Positions 25,549 to 33,597 of a stretch of DNA of 64,000 bases are shown here, piece after piece. The position numbers were made by a program, and so were the translations under genes. The stretch comes from Desulfovibrio fairfieldensis (GTDB lineage: Bacteria; Desulfobacterota; Desulfovibrionia; Desulfovibrionales; Desulfovibrionaceae), in the NCBI RefSeq assembly GCF_001553605.1, contig NZ_CP014229.1, positions 1,082,501 through 1,146,500 on the forward strand. Direction: 5' to 3'. Under the pieces are notes generated by a model. That model was not told where the DNA came from. It made no database searches and was given only the letters and a program-made list of their open reading frames with translations. The stretch's first letter is position 1; each line of letters starts with the position of its first letter.

Positions 25549-26673
25549 TTACGCGGCTTTCCGCTCCTGCCCGGTGGCGGCCAGAATCGGCACAAGTTGA
25601 CGCTCGGGCATGTGCAGAAAAACCCCGCCGATTTCCTCAAGTTCAATCGCGCGGTCATAGCTCGTCGCATCTTGTGCGGCGCGTGTTATGGCGTTCGTCA
25701 ATCCATAGTGCGACAGGTCCCCGTCATTGATCATGTGGCGCATGACGGCGGCCTGCTCGTCCTCCGTCAGCGAGAAAGATTTACCCAGCTCGCGCACGGC
25801 AGCGTCAGGCGCGCCGGTAATCGGGCGGCCATTGGCGGCCTGCATCTGATTGACCAGATTTTGCAGATTGTCCCGGCTGATCATCTGCTTTACGGCGTCG
25901 CGCGTCGCCAAGGCGAACGCGCGGGCGTCCGCTTCCTGCGTTTCCCGGCTCAGAGCAAAAATGTCGCCGTTGCCCTTGCGTCCGCCTATGTGGCGGGTGG
26001 CAAAGTTGCCGATCTCGCGCGGCAACACCATTCCATTTGTGCAAGCCAGGGTATAGGCCAAAAATTGAATCTCGCGGCAGCCGTAACCCACTTCCGAGTT
26101 GCGCATGATCAGTCCGGCCTTCACCACTTCGCCCACCTTGCGTCCGCCCTTATTGACCGTAAATTCCGTTTCAAGCCCGGCAAACGTCAATTGCACATAC
26201 ATCCGGCGGTCAGTGATCTCGGTACTCTGCACCTCGACAGAATGGCCGTCCGCCGCGCCGCTTTCCATGAGCACGGGCAAGACGGTCATCAAAAACTCAT
26301 AGTTATCGAGACGCTTATACTTATCAGACAGCACGGCGCGGGCTTGGCCGTCAAGAGTGCGAACCATGCGCGACGCGCCTTCATCGCCCTCCTGCTTGAG
26401 CCACGTATTGACGTTGTACGCCAGCAGGGCCGGGGCCTGTTCGCGCATCCGAGCATAATAGCGCGAGGGTATGCCAAGGCGGGCGGTCAAGGTTTCGTGC
26501 CCGGTTTCGGTCACGGGGTACAGGTCCGGCTGATTTTCGATTCTCAGGGCCGGGGTCTGCCCGTCATAGGCGACCATTTCCATTTTTTGCGACGGCACAA
26601 TCAGATCGTGCATGGCGTTGTTCTGGCGTTCAATTTCGGCGACAAGCTGGGTCAGAGTCTTTCCGGTGATCAT
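25549..26673 (-). CDS. DUF932 (phage/plasmid-like) protein
   Basis: 374 residues, ATG behind GAGGGGATAG. It follows DUF932: LTARLGIPSRYYARMREQAPALLAYNVNTWL near residue 60, RTLDGQARAVLSDKYKRLDNYEFL near 105, and IMRNSEVGYGCREIQFLAYTLACTNGM near 190. DUF932 proteins occur in phages, plasmids and mobile islands; their biochemical role is unknown. Single-gene transcript with its own terminator. Confidence 0.85.
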   Translation of the reverse strand: MITGKTLTQLVAEIERQNNAMHDLIVPSQKMEMVAYDGQTPALRIENQPDLYPVTETGHETLTARLGIPSRYYARMREQAPALLAYNVNTWLKQEGDEGASRMVRTLDGQARAVLSDKYKRLDNYEFLMTVLPVLMESGAADGHSVEVQSTEITDRRMYVQLTFAGLETEFTVNKGGRKVGEVVKAGLIMRNSEVGYGCREIQFLAYTLACTNGMVLPREIGNFATRHIGGRKGNGDIFALSRETQEADARAFALATRDAVKQMISRDNLQNLVNQMQAANGRPITGAPDAAVRELGKSFSLTEDEQAAVMRHMINDGDLSHYGLTNAITRAAQDATSYDRAIELEEIGGVFLHMPERQLVPILAATGQERKAA

Positions 26674-26802
26674 GGCTATCCCCTCTTATAAAATTGTTGG
26701 TTGTCAGGCCGGGGCCGCCTATATGGCGGTAAGGTTGTCGTGTTGATGTGACAATATTCTGATAAAAGAACTTTGTCAACGATGATCCATAAAAAAGCGT
26801 AC

Positions 26803-26827
26803 AAAAAAAGACGCTCCGAAAAGCGCC
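26803..26827 (-). terminator. Terminator of the HTH gene at 26862
   Basis: GACGCT / AGCGCC stem (one G-U in the minus-strand RNA) followed on the minus strand by T7. Confidence 0.5.
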
Positions 26828-26861
26828 TTAAAATTAAACTGGTTATGTGGTGTCGTGAGGG

Positions 26862-27161
26862 TCAGATTCTACGCGGGCTTCCTCCTGGGCCGCCACGGTC
26901 TTTACGCATCAGGCCCGCACCAGTGGTAACTGGGCGACCTGTTCGGCCGGTGCGTGTAATTCCGCTTTCCTCTTCTTTCGCCCTGCGAGCGACCACCCAT
27001 TCACGCGGTATCATCCATGTCCGGCCCGCCTGATAAGCTCCAGGCGGGCGAGTGGACTCATTCCGGCACAAACGGGAAATATACGTGCTTTTTTCGGAGT
27101 ACCCGAGCAATTTCCCAGCTTCCGCGCCGGTGAGGTAGGGGGGGAGAGAGTCGATATCCAT
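26862..27161 (-). CDS. Excisionase-like helix-turn-helix protein
   Basis: 99 residues from the ATG at 27161. PPYLTGAEAGKLLGYSEKSTYISRLCRN plus AGRTWMIPREWV is the winged-HTH pattern of excisionase/MerR-type small DNA binders (helix-turn-helix then the W-x-I-P wing). A basic Gly/Arg-rich tail follows. It may control DUF932 or phage excision. No clear ribosome site. Confidence 0.55.
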   Translation of the reverse strand: MDIDSLPPYLTGAEAGKLLGYSEKSTYISRLCRNESTRPPGAYQAGRTWMIPREWVVARRAKEEESGITRTGRTGRPVTTGAGLMRKDRGGPGGSPRRI

Positions 27162-27241
27162 GTAATGAGTATGGGCTGATAAGCGCACTTTGTCAAAAGG
27201 ATGTAGGAATATCCCCCCCTCTCAAGGATGTGGTTGTTTTT

Positions 27242-28057
27242 CTATAACTGAGACTCATCAGCAGGGCCGATAATTCCATCAATCTCCATCTGCTCAACTA
27301 TTTGAGCTGCTCGATTGAAATCTATTTCAAATTTACGTTGTATAAGTGAAATTGAAGCTCTTTTTTCTTTCTTAACAAAATCACAAGCAGGAGCATATAA
27401 AGGATCTTGTGATATGGTTGGGCGTGAGCCAATATCTACTATTTTTGGGCTATCACTATTTTTTTGATCTGCGTCAGATGATGGTATTTCCCCTTTTCCC
27501 TCATATAAAGTATTTTTTTGGTGTAAAATAATTTTAATATAATCTTCAATATCCTTTGCCTGTGCAATTGATTTGCCAAGGTTGATTTTTATGTTTGGTA
27601 TTTTGAGGTCATTTAAAACTATTTTTACTATAATTTGTTTTATATCTTCACTGTTTTTCTTTTGTCCTGTTAAAGCTCCAACAACAGCGCCTACGCCGCC
27701 AAAAAGGACGCCCCCAACGGCAGCTCCCATTAACTGGCTACCACGAGAGGTTCTGGTAACTGTTTCTCCATCTATGATAACTTCACAGGCAATAATATCT
27801 TCAAACGGCTTGTTCACAATTTGTGACAGTTCTTTTGTGACCTTTACATAAAACATTTTATGTTGATCTGGATCAAAAATAAGCTGGACCTGTTCCCCTT
27901 CTTGGTTGTGATCACAAAAAATTTTTGAGGAAGATGAAAAGTAAATTTTTGCTTTTTCATCTTCCATTTTTTTTGTTAACCCAGCCTTAAAGTTTATTTG
28001 ATACATTCCAAGACAAGCACATAGAATTATGAAGGCAATGAGTATAGCCAAGATCAT
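27242..28057 (-). CDS. Membrane-anchored protein with glycine zipper and C-terminal FtsK-gamma domain
   Basis: 271 residues. Residues 2-20 are a transmembrane helix. A glycine-zipper segment (GAAVGGVLFGGVGAVVGALTG) lies near 110-130. The last 55 residues (LYAPACDFVKKEKRASISL, FNRAAQIVEQMEIDGIIGP) match the winged-helix gamma domain of FtsK/SpoIIIE, which reads KOPS sites. No motor domain is present. The gene is AT-rich compared with its neighbours, suggesting separate acquisition. It overlaps the upstream lipoprotein gene by 4 bases. It could tether or decoy DNA at the membrane. Confidence 0.7.
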   Translation of the reverse strand: MILAILIAFIILCACLGMYQINFKAGLTKKMEDEKAKIYFSSSSKIFCDHNQEGEQVQLIFDPDQHKMFYVKVTKELSQIVNKPFEDIIACEVIIDGETVTRTSRGSQLMGAAVGGVLFGGVGAVVGALTGQKKNSEDIKQIIVKIVLNDLKIPNIKINLGKSIAQAKDIEDYIKIILHQKNTLYEGKGEIPSSDADQKNSDSPKIVDIGSRPTISQDPLYAPACDFVKKEKRASISLIQRKFEIDFNRAAQIVEQMEIDGIIGPADESQL

Positions 28058-28551
28058 AAGACGTTCTCTGCCTCTTTTTGCTTGTAGGCATCAGTTTCTT
28101 CTGGGGTGGCAAGCCGGATGTACTTCAAATCCGGCAACAATTTATCTGCCACGGGCTTGGTTATTTCGGTCAACTGGGGCCGTCCGGCCCAGAATCCCAT
28201 GCCAATGCTGCCTTCGATGTAATACGTTTGGCCCGGCTGGATATCCAAGGTAACGGCGGCGCGCGACTCCGTTTCGGCCAAGTAAGTATGTTTGCCCGGT
28301 GTGGCTTTATGGATGAAATAGGAGCCTGATTTCAGCAAGCCGATCTTGGTGTCGTCTTCGAAAATGAAATAGGTGATTCCGCCGCCGGTAAAGGCACTCT
28401 CCCGCAGAAAATAGACCACGGCGCTTTCCTGGTCAGGGACGATTTGAGGCGGGGTATCCTGCATGTAGTCGCCCCGTACAGGCATCTTCGCACACCCGGC
28501 CCCCAGGGCCACGGCCATAGCCAATGCCAGCAAGCAAATCAGTTTACGCAT
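28054..28551 (-). CDS. DUF2846-type lipoprotein
   Basis: 165 residues. Signal peptide with lipobox LGAGC at about residues 16-20. The mature part has VVYFLRESAFTGGGITYFIFEDDTKIG, then FIHKATPGKHTYLAETES and IQPGQTYYIEG, the repeated beta pattern of DUF2846. Exported to the envelope. It is a plausible lysogenic-conversion gene, co-transcribed with the FtsK-gamma membrane protein. Confidence 0.8.
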   Translation of the reverse strand: MRKLICLLALAMAVALGAGCAKMPVRGDYMQDTPPQIVPDQESAVVYFLRESAFTGGGITYFIFEDDTKIGLLKSGSYFIHKATPGKHTYLAETESRAAVTLDIQPGQTYYIEGSIGMGFWAGRPQLTEITKPVADKLLPDLKYIRLATPEETDAYKQKEAENVL

Positions 28552-28612
28552 AGAAAAACCCTCCTTGGATTTTCATGCCATAGGGGGGAGAGAAGTCAAG
28601 GGAAGGGTAACG

Positions 28613-28636
28613 AAAAGGCCGGGCATGAACCCGGCC
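28613..28636 (-). terminator. Terminator of the BrnT/BrnA operon
   Basis: Perfect 7-bp stem GGCCGGG / CCCGGCC with a short T4 on the minus strand, 21 bases after the antitoxin stop. Confidence 0.6.
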
Positions 28637-28656
28637 AGTGCAAGTTGACGTAGTGT

Positions 28657-28914
28657 TTAGGCTTGTTGCGTGAGAGATCCCAAGCGTTCAGCAATCACCA
28701 CTTTAATAAATGCCTGGCGGGTAATGCCTATGCGGTCGGCCTCCTGATCCATAGCCTCAACCATCCATGCGGGAAAGTCCACATTGACGCGTTTAGCTCT
28801 CTTGTTGATACGCGTTGCCGAGTCAAGATCAAGGTAAGGGGTAATGTCCTCTTTGCCTTCGTCAAAAATGCGGTCAAACTCCTCGGCTGAAACATTTTTT
28901 TTATCCTTGTTCAT
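28657..28914 (-). CDS. brnA: BrnA-type antitoxin
   Basis: 85 residues. N-terminal half binds toxin; the C-terminal ribbon-helix-helix is NVDFPAWMVEAMDQEADRIGITRQAFIKVVI. In known BrnT/BrnA pairs the antitoxin dimer binds the promoter and neutralises BrnT. The gene starts 14 bases inside the toxin gene, the usual toxin-first order. Confidence 0.87.
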   Translation of the reverse strand: MNKDKKNVSAEEFDRIFDEGKEDITPYLDLDSATRINKRAKRVNVDFPAWMVEAMDQEADRIGITRQAFIKVVIAERLGSLTQQA

Positions 28915-29164
28915 AAAGCATGACCTCTTCTTTACGGGCGCGGCGCACTGAAATGATACGAATATTCTCGCCCCTGAACGTAATAACTGCTGTCCAGTAA
29001 GTACCGAACATATGGCCGATTACGATATGACGTTCTTCACCCGGCCTGTCCACTCGAAGCATCAACGCATTATCGTCATCCCACAGGGCCTTGGCCTCAT
29101 CGAAATCGAGACCGTGCTTGAGCTTATTGGCAGCGCTTTTGTTGGGGTCATATTCGTACTGCAT
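28901..29164 (-). CDS. brnT: BrnT-type ribonuclease toxin
   Basis: 87 residues. YEYDPNKSAANKLKHGLDFDEAKALWDD at the N-terminus and RIISVRRARKEEVMLYE at the C-terminus are the BrnT hallmarks (RelE-like fold; the KHG and RxARxxE motifs). It would cut mRNA and stop growth when BrnA is lost, stabilising the prophage. Confidence 0.9.
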   Translation of the reverse strand: MQYEYDPNKSAANKLKHGLDFDEAKALWDDDNALMLRVDRPGEERHIVIGHMFGTYWTAVITFRGENIRIISVRRARKEEVMLYEQG

Positions 29165-29297
29165 GACTTGATATTATCATGGTAAGGCCGTGTGTCAAGA
29201 ATAATATAAAAATTATACCTAAATTGCTCAAATCATGCTATTGGCAAGGGGCATTCATGGGCTGGACTACCAGTCCTTGAGCTCAATTCCGTTTATC

Positions 29298-29372
29298 TGT
29301 CAATCCCTCTTTTCTCCGCAATTCTCCGCCATTTTGCCGGATCGCAGACCCGCGTTGCGAGTCTGTGCTACG
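29298..29372 (+). promoter_or_regulatory. 75-bp late-promoter-like element, copy B (head operon)
   Basis: TGTCAATCCC at the left, TTTTGCCGGAT in the middle, GTGCTACG at the right; exactly 75 bases. It lies 72 bases before the scaffold start, in an intergenic gap after the accessory island, so it restarts late transcription. Confidence 0.65.
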
Positions 29373-29444
29373 CTCATGCCCAAAATGCGGCGAGGGTTCG
29401 CCGCGCCCAAAAGAGCAATGCCGGGAGGCAAAGAAGGAGGCAGT

Positions 29445-30206
29445 ATGCCGTTCAAAAAAGATGAGCACGGCAATTATGTGGAGCAGGACGGGCTGCTTGT
29501 TTTTGTTGGCCCGGACGGCGCGGAACGCCCGTATGACCCTGACGCCAAAGCCAAGCAGATCGCGGAGCTGACGGAAAAATCGGCCAAGCGCGGCAAGGAA
29601 CTGGAAGATTTCAAGGCGCGGTATGCGGCTTTGGCGGATATTGAAGATCCGGGGGCGTTTGTTTCCCGCGCCAAGCAGGATGCGGAGACGGTTGCCAGCC
29701 TGAAAGACAAGGACCGGACCACGGAAGAGGCCTTCCAGAAGCGTCTTGCCGCAGCCGTGAAGGATGCGGTTTCGCCCGTGGCCGCCGAACGCGACAAGCT
29801 CAAGGGTGAGCAGGAGCAGACGCTTGCACAACTGCATCAGGCCGTTATCGGAGGCAGTTTTGCCCAATCGAAGTACGTCGCGGACAAACTCGTGAACCCG
29901 GCTCTGGCGCAACGGCTTTTCCAAGGCAGTTTTTACATCAAGGACGGCAAACCCGTGGGCCGCGACGGTGAAGGAAACGACATTTACGGCACGGACGGCA
30001 TCGCCAACTTTGACGAAGCCCTGTGCAAGCTCGTGGAGGCCTCCCCCTTCAAGGACAACATCTTGCGGCCGACGCCGGGAGGGGCCGGAACGAACAACAC
30101 CAATACGGCCACCAATTTCGGGGGCAGCGGCCGGATGACGCCGGAACAGGCCGGAGGCCTGACCCCGGAGGCCTATGCCAAAGCCCGCAAGGACGGCCGC
30201 ATTTAA
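29445..30206 (+). CDS. Scaffold-like protein (DUF6651 type)
   Basis: 253 residues from the ATG at 29445 behind AAGGAGG. Rich in charged helices (KAKQIAELTEKSAKRGKEL; DRTTEEAFQKRLAAAVK), then a small folded C-terminal part and a Gly/Asn/Thr-rich tail with MTPEQAGGLTPEAYAKARK. Helical charged proteins directly before the coat gene usually act as capsid scaffold. The family name is from memory. Confidence 0.7.
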   Translation: MPFKKDEHGNYVEQDGLLVFVGPDGAERPYDPDAKAKQIAELTEKSAKRGKELEDFKARYAALADIEDPGAFVSRAKQDAETVASLKDKDRTTEEAFQKRLAAAVKDAVSPVAAERDKLKGEQEQTLAQLHQAVIGGSFAQSKYVADKLVNPALAQRLFQGSFYIKDGKPVGRDGEGNDIYGTDGIANFDEALCKLVEASPFKDNILRPTPGGAGTNNTNTATNFGGSGRMTPEQAGGLTPEAYAKARKDGRI

Positions 30207-30218
30207 GGAGAATTTTCC

Positions 30219-31349
30219 ATGCCCGAGAACAAATTTCTGACGCCGGACATCATTGCCCGCGAATCCCTGATGATTCTCCAGTCCAACACCGTCATGGCCG
30301 GGCTGGTTTACAGAGACTATGAAGAAGAGTTCGGCCCCTCCAAGGTGGGCGATACCATCACCATCCGCAAGCCTGCCACTTTTGAGGCCAAGGAATTTTC
30401 CGGTCACACCGAAGTGCAGGACGCCAAGGAAGGCCGGGTGTCGCTGACTCTGGAAAAGCATCTGGACGTGACCACCGCCGTCACCTCGAAACAGTGGACG
30501 CTGGAACTGGATGATTTTTCGGCGCGCATCATCACCCCGGCCATGGTGGCGCTCAATGAAAAGCTGGATCGCTATCTGTGCGGCCTTTATCCGGCCTTTC
30601 ATCAGGTGGCGGGCGTGGCTGGTTCCGGACCGGACAGTCTGGCTCATTTGGCCAAGCTGGATGAGGTGATGAACGAGGCCAAAATCCCCGTGGCCGGACG
30701 GCGCGTGGTGGTTGGCCCGGCCACCAAGTCCGCCATGTTCGCCATTCCCGAAGTGGCCCGGGCGGATGCCCGCGGCGATGAGGGCACTGCCCTGCGGGAA
30801 GCGAGCATGGGCCGCATCATGGGCATGGACTGGTTCATGGACCAGAACATCAACCGCCACACTGCGGGCTCGGCGAAGGCGGTGAGCGCTCTGGCCGTGA
30901 ACGGGGCTGTGGCGGCCGGCGCATCTCAAATGGCCGTGGATGGGGGCAGCGGGGCCGAGGAATTGAAGCTGGGCGACGTGTTCAGCGTAGCGGGCGTGGA
31001 AGGGAGCTTTGTCGTGACCGAAGACGCCATTGCCGCGAGCGGCGCGTTCACCTCTGTGAAATTCGCCCCGGCCGCTCCGGAAAGCGGTTTTCCGGACAAT
31101 GCCGCCATCACGGTAATGGATTCCCACAGGGCGAATCTCGCCTTTGTCCGAAACGCCGTCGCGCTTGCCACCGTGCCCCTGGAACTGCCGCGCGGCAATA
31201 ATAATGCCGCCTATGTGTCCATGCAAGGCATGGGAATCCGTGTGGTCTACGGCTACGACATGGACACCAAGACGGACATCATTTCGTTTGACCTGTTGGC
31301 CGGGGCCAAGGTCATTGACCCGCGCCTGGGCGTCCGCTTCATGGCGTAA
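30219..31349 (+). CDS. Major capsid protein, P22 coat-like
   Basis: 376 residues, ATG behind AAGGAGAA. N-terminus ITRESL-type start (PDIIARESLMILQSNTVMAGLVYRDY), VGDTITIRKP near 42, DVTTAVTSKQWTLELDDFS near 85 and an inserted beta-rich domain near 225-285 agree with the P22 coat family (HK97 fold with I-domain). The most abundant virion protein. It follows the scaffold after 12 bases. Confidence 0.87.
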   Translation: MPENKFLTPDIIARESLMILQSNTVMAGLVYRDYEEEFGPSKVGDTITIRKPATFEAKEFSGHTEVQDAKEGRVSLTLEKHLDVTTAVTSKQWTLELDDFSARIITPAMVALNEKLDRYLCGLYPAFHQVAGVAGSGPDSLAHLAKLDEVMNEAKIPVAGRRVVVGPATKSAMFAIPEVARADARGDEGTALREASMGRIMGMDWFMDQNINRHTAGSAKAVSALAVNGAVAAGASQMAVDGGSGAEELKLGDVFSVAGVEGSFVVTEDAIAASGAFTSVKFAPAAPESGFPDNAAITVMDSHRANLAFVRNAVALATVPLELPRGNNNAAYVSMQGMGIRVVYGYDMDTKTDIISFDLLAGAKVIDPRLGVRFMA

Positions 31350-31362
31350 GGGGGAGGCAGCG

Positions 31363-31662
31363 ATGGACACACGCAAACTCTGGCGGAACGGCGATTTCAT
31401 CATCGTGAACGCGGGCAGCCCCAAAGAAACGGTGTTGCTGGCCGAAAGCTGGGGGCTGGCCCCCGAAGTTGCCGCCGGGCGCGCGGATCACGGGGATCAG
31501 CACGGCGATGAAAACCTGAACGAAATGACGGTGGCCGAGCTGCGGGAGCACGCCAAGGCGCATGGCATCCAGATCCCGGCCATGTCCACCACCAAGGCGG
31601 CTATCCTGGAAGTAATCGGCAGTGCGGAAGCGGGCAAGTCCGGAGCCGCGCCCACGGCGTAG
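31363..31662 (+). CDS. Head-associated protein with HeH/SAP-like C-terminus
   Basis: 99 residues, ATG behind GGGGGAGGC. The C-terminal part LNEMTVAELREHAKAHGIQIPAMSTTKAAILEVI is a helix-extended-helix motif frequent in small phage head proteins placed after the coat. The N-terminus has short beta strands. Possible decoration or head-completion protein. Confidence 0.65.
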   Translation: MDTRKLWRNGDFIIVNAGSPKETVLLAESWGLAPEVAAGRADHGDQHGDENLNEMTVAELREHAKAHGIQIPAMSTTKAAILEVIGSAEAGKSGAAPTA

Positions 31663-31742
31663 GCTCTGAGCTTGCCCACGGGCGGGGGCTCCCCCCGCCC
31701 GGACTCAAGGGCGGAACCTGGCTGCAAGGAGAATAGGAATTC

Positions 31743-31799
31743 ATGGTCTATCTGCCGGTGAAAGTGACGACGCCCGCACCGGACTATGTGGAGGATTGA
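31743..31799 (+). CDS. Possible 18-residue peptide
   Basis: ATG 8 bases after AAGGAGAATAG; product MVYLPVKVTTPAPDYVED. Its stop overlaps the next ATG, so it may only serve to couple translation. Confidence 0.3.
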   Translation: MVYLPVKVTTPAPDYVED

Positions 31800-32377
31800 T
31801 GCCGACACTGATTGTTGAAGACGGCAGCATGCCTGAAGGGGCCAACGTCTATGCCGACCTGGACGCGGCGGACGCCTGGCTGGTGCCGCGCGGCCTGTGG
31901 CCCGCGACTCCTGTGGCGGTGGATGCCGCGACGGGCATGGAGACGCCGGACGCCGGGGTGGTGGCCGCCAAAAAGGCCGCGCTGCTGCGCGGTGCCGACT
32001 GGCTCAATGCGTTGCCGGGCGGCCGTTGGAAGAGTGAGCCCGTGCAAGAGGGCCGGGTGATGGCCTTTCCGCGCAAGGCTGCGCCGGGCATTGTGCCCGC
32101 CGCAGTCAGGCTTGCCAATATGGAACTGGCCGCCGTGATCCACGGCGGAAGCAATCCTCTGGCCCCGCTGGAGCATGGGGGCGTGATCCAGTCCGAAAGC
32201 CGAAGCTCGAGTAAAACCGTGGGGCCGCTCACCGAGAGCGCCAGCCATAGTCTGAACTATGCGGCCGACGCGCCGCCGGAAACATACTATCCGGCCGTGG
32301 CCGGTCTGCTGGCGCCGTACCTGGACGTGATTCCGGGCAAGAGCGCCGGGGGCTGCATGGCTGTGGGGAGGGGCTAG
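31799..32377 (+). CDS. Head-tail connector, DnaT-like (DnaT_2) family
   Basis: 192 residues from the ATG at 31799. EDGSMPEGANVYADLDAADAWLVPRGLW at the start, AKKAALLRGADWLNALPGGRW near 62 and PRKAAPGIVPAAVRLANMELA near 95 match the small connector proteins often labelled DnaT-like ssDNA-binding. In a head-to-tail gene order it is the first connector after the capsid. Confidence 0.75.
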   Translation: MPTLIVEDGSMPEGANVYADLDAADAWLVPRGLWPATPVAVDAATGMETPDAGVVAAKKAALLRGADWLNALPGGRWKSEPVQEGRVMAFPRKAAPGIVPAAVRLANMELAAVIHGGSNPLAPLEHGGVIQSESRSSSKTVGPLTESASHSLNYAADAPPETYYPAVAGLLAPYLDVIPGKSAGGCMAVGRG

Positions 32378-32379
32378 AC

Positions 32380-32754
32380 GTGGCCGATTACAGCGGATTT
32401 CAGGATATGGCCCTGCGGATGATCCGGGAGAATGGGTACAAAGCCCTGCTGCGTCGGGGCGGAGAGTACGACTTTAATGCGGATGTGACGGGAAGCGGCG
32501 GTGAATGGCCGTGCGACGCGCTCAATGACCACAAGATTGTCGAAAGGGCCGTGCAGGCAGGGGCCAAGGCGGCGGACGGCACACTGATCGTCTCCACAGA
32601 TATTGGCGTGCTCATTCCCGCGCTGGATCTGGGCACCGCGCCGCAGGTGGGCGACGCCTTCATCGTCGGGGACGCGGCATATAAAATCGAGCGGGTGACG
32701 CCGACCAATCCCGGCAACGTGGATATTCTGTTTGAAGTCGTGGCGAGGGCGTGA
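32380..32754 (+). CDS. Head-tail joining protein (hypothetical)
   Basis: 124 residues, GTG start 3 bases after the previous stop. Beta-rich: GGEYDFNADVTGS, GTLIVSTDIGVLIPAL, VGDAFIVGDAAYKIERVTPTNPG. Size and position match head-closure/stopper proteins of siphophages. Confidence 0.65.
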   Translation: MADYSGFQDMALRMIRENGYKALLRRGGEYDFNADVTGSGGEWPCDALNDHKIVERAVQAGAKAADGTLIVSTDIGVLIPALDLGTAPQVGDAFIVGDAAYKIERVTPTNPGNVDILFEVVARA

Positions 32755-33176
32755 CGGACGGTTTCGGGGGCCAGGTACGGCAATTCAACCTCAAAACCAA
32801 GCGCCAGGCCTCGCAGTTCGTGCGCAAGCTGGCTCTGGAATTTCTGACCATGGTGGTCACGGCCTCCCCGGTGGATACCGGCCGCTACAGAGCCAACCAT
32901 CAGGTCATGCTCCAGGGACTGACCGGCGAGGAAATCCTTGCGTTCGACAAAGACGGCAGCGCGACGATTTCCAGAGGAGCCGAGGTCATTGCGCGTTTTC
33001 GGCTGGGGCAGACCATCTACATCTGCAACAATGTGGAATATGCCTTTGCCCTGGAATTCAGGCGGCGCAAAGATGGCAAATTATGGAGCAGTCAGGCTCC
33101 GGCCGGAGTGTATCGAGTATCGTGGCAACGCCTTTTGAACTGGATTGAGCGCAACGGAACCGGAGGCGGCCTGTGA
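32751..33176 (+). CDS. HK97 gp10-like neck/tail-completion protein
   Basis: 141 residues, overlapping the previous gene by 4 bases. FVRKLALEFLTMVVTASPVDTGRYRANHQV is the diagnostic ASPVDTGxxR motif of gp10-like proteins, and the YICNNVEYAFALEF segment follows. It completes the connector complex. Confidence 0.83.
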   Translation: MTDGFGGQVRQFNLKTKRQASQFVRKLALEFLTMVVTASPVDTGRYRANHQVMLQGLTGEEILAFDKDGSATISRGAEVIARFRLGQTIYICNNVEYAFALEFRRRKDGKLWSSQAPAGVYRVSWQRLLNWIERNGTGGGL

Positions 33177-33595
33177 GCCGGGAAGCGCTGCGCGCCGCGC
33201 TGGAATCCGAACTGCGGGCGTTTTCCACGCCCAGGGCGCTCCCTGTCGCGGGAGAGAACAGGACGTTTCACCCCAATGGGCACCACCCTTACCTGGAAAC
33301 CTCCATCATTGTTTCCGACGAGGGAGCGGCCGCGTTGGGGGAAAATGCGGCATCCAAAATCGACGGATTCATGCAGGTGGATGTCGTGACGGAGGCCGGG
33401 AAAGGCCCCGGCGAAGCCGACCGGATCAAAGACGCCCTGAACATGCACTTCGGACGGAGGCGCATTGAGGGAGACGGGGTGACGATCATCGTGTCCGGGG
33501 TCAGGACCGCGCCTTCCGGGTACGCCCGGGCCGCCGAGTATATTTTGCCCGTGGACATCCGGTTCACGGCCTACGCAACATTTCAGAGAGGTTGA
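33173..33595 (+). CDS. Tail terminator, DUF4128-like
   Basis: 140 residues, 4-base overlap. Pattern LRAALESELRAFST, PYLETSIIVSDE, GFMQVDVVTEAGKGPGEADRIKDALNMHF and then beta strands is that of tail-terminator (gpU-type) proteins in this gene order. It caps the tail tube. Confidence 0.72.
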   Translation: MSREALRAALESELRAFSTPRALPVAGENRTFHPNGHHPYLETSIIVSDEGAAALGENAASKIDGFMQVDVVTEAGKGPGEADRIKDALNMHFGRRRIEGDGVTIIVSGVRTAPSGYARAAEYILPVDIRFTAYATFQRG

Positions 33596-33597
33596 CC

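Noticed and set aside
29283..31424. 713-codon open frame on the minus strand
   Set aside because: Shadow of the scaffold and coat genes, which have clear families and ribosome sites on the plus strand.
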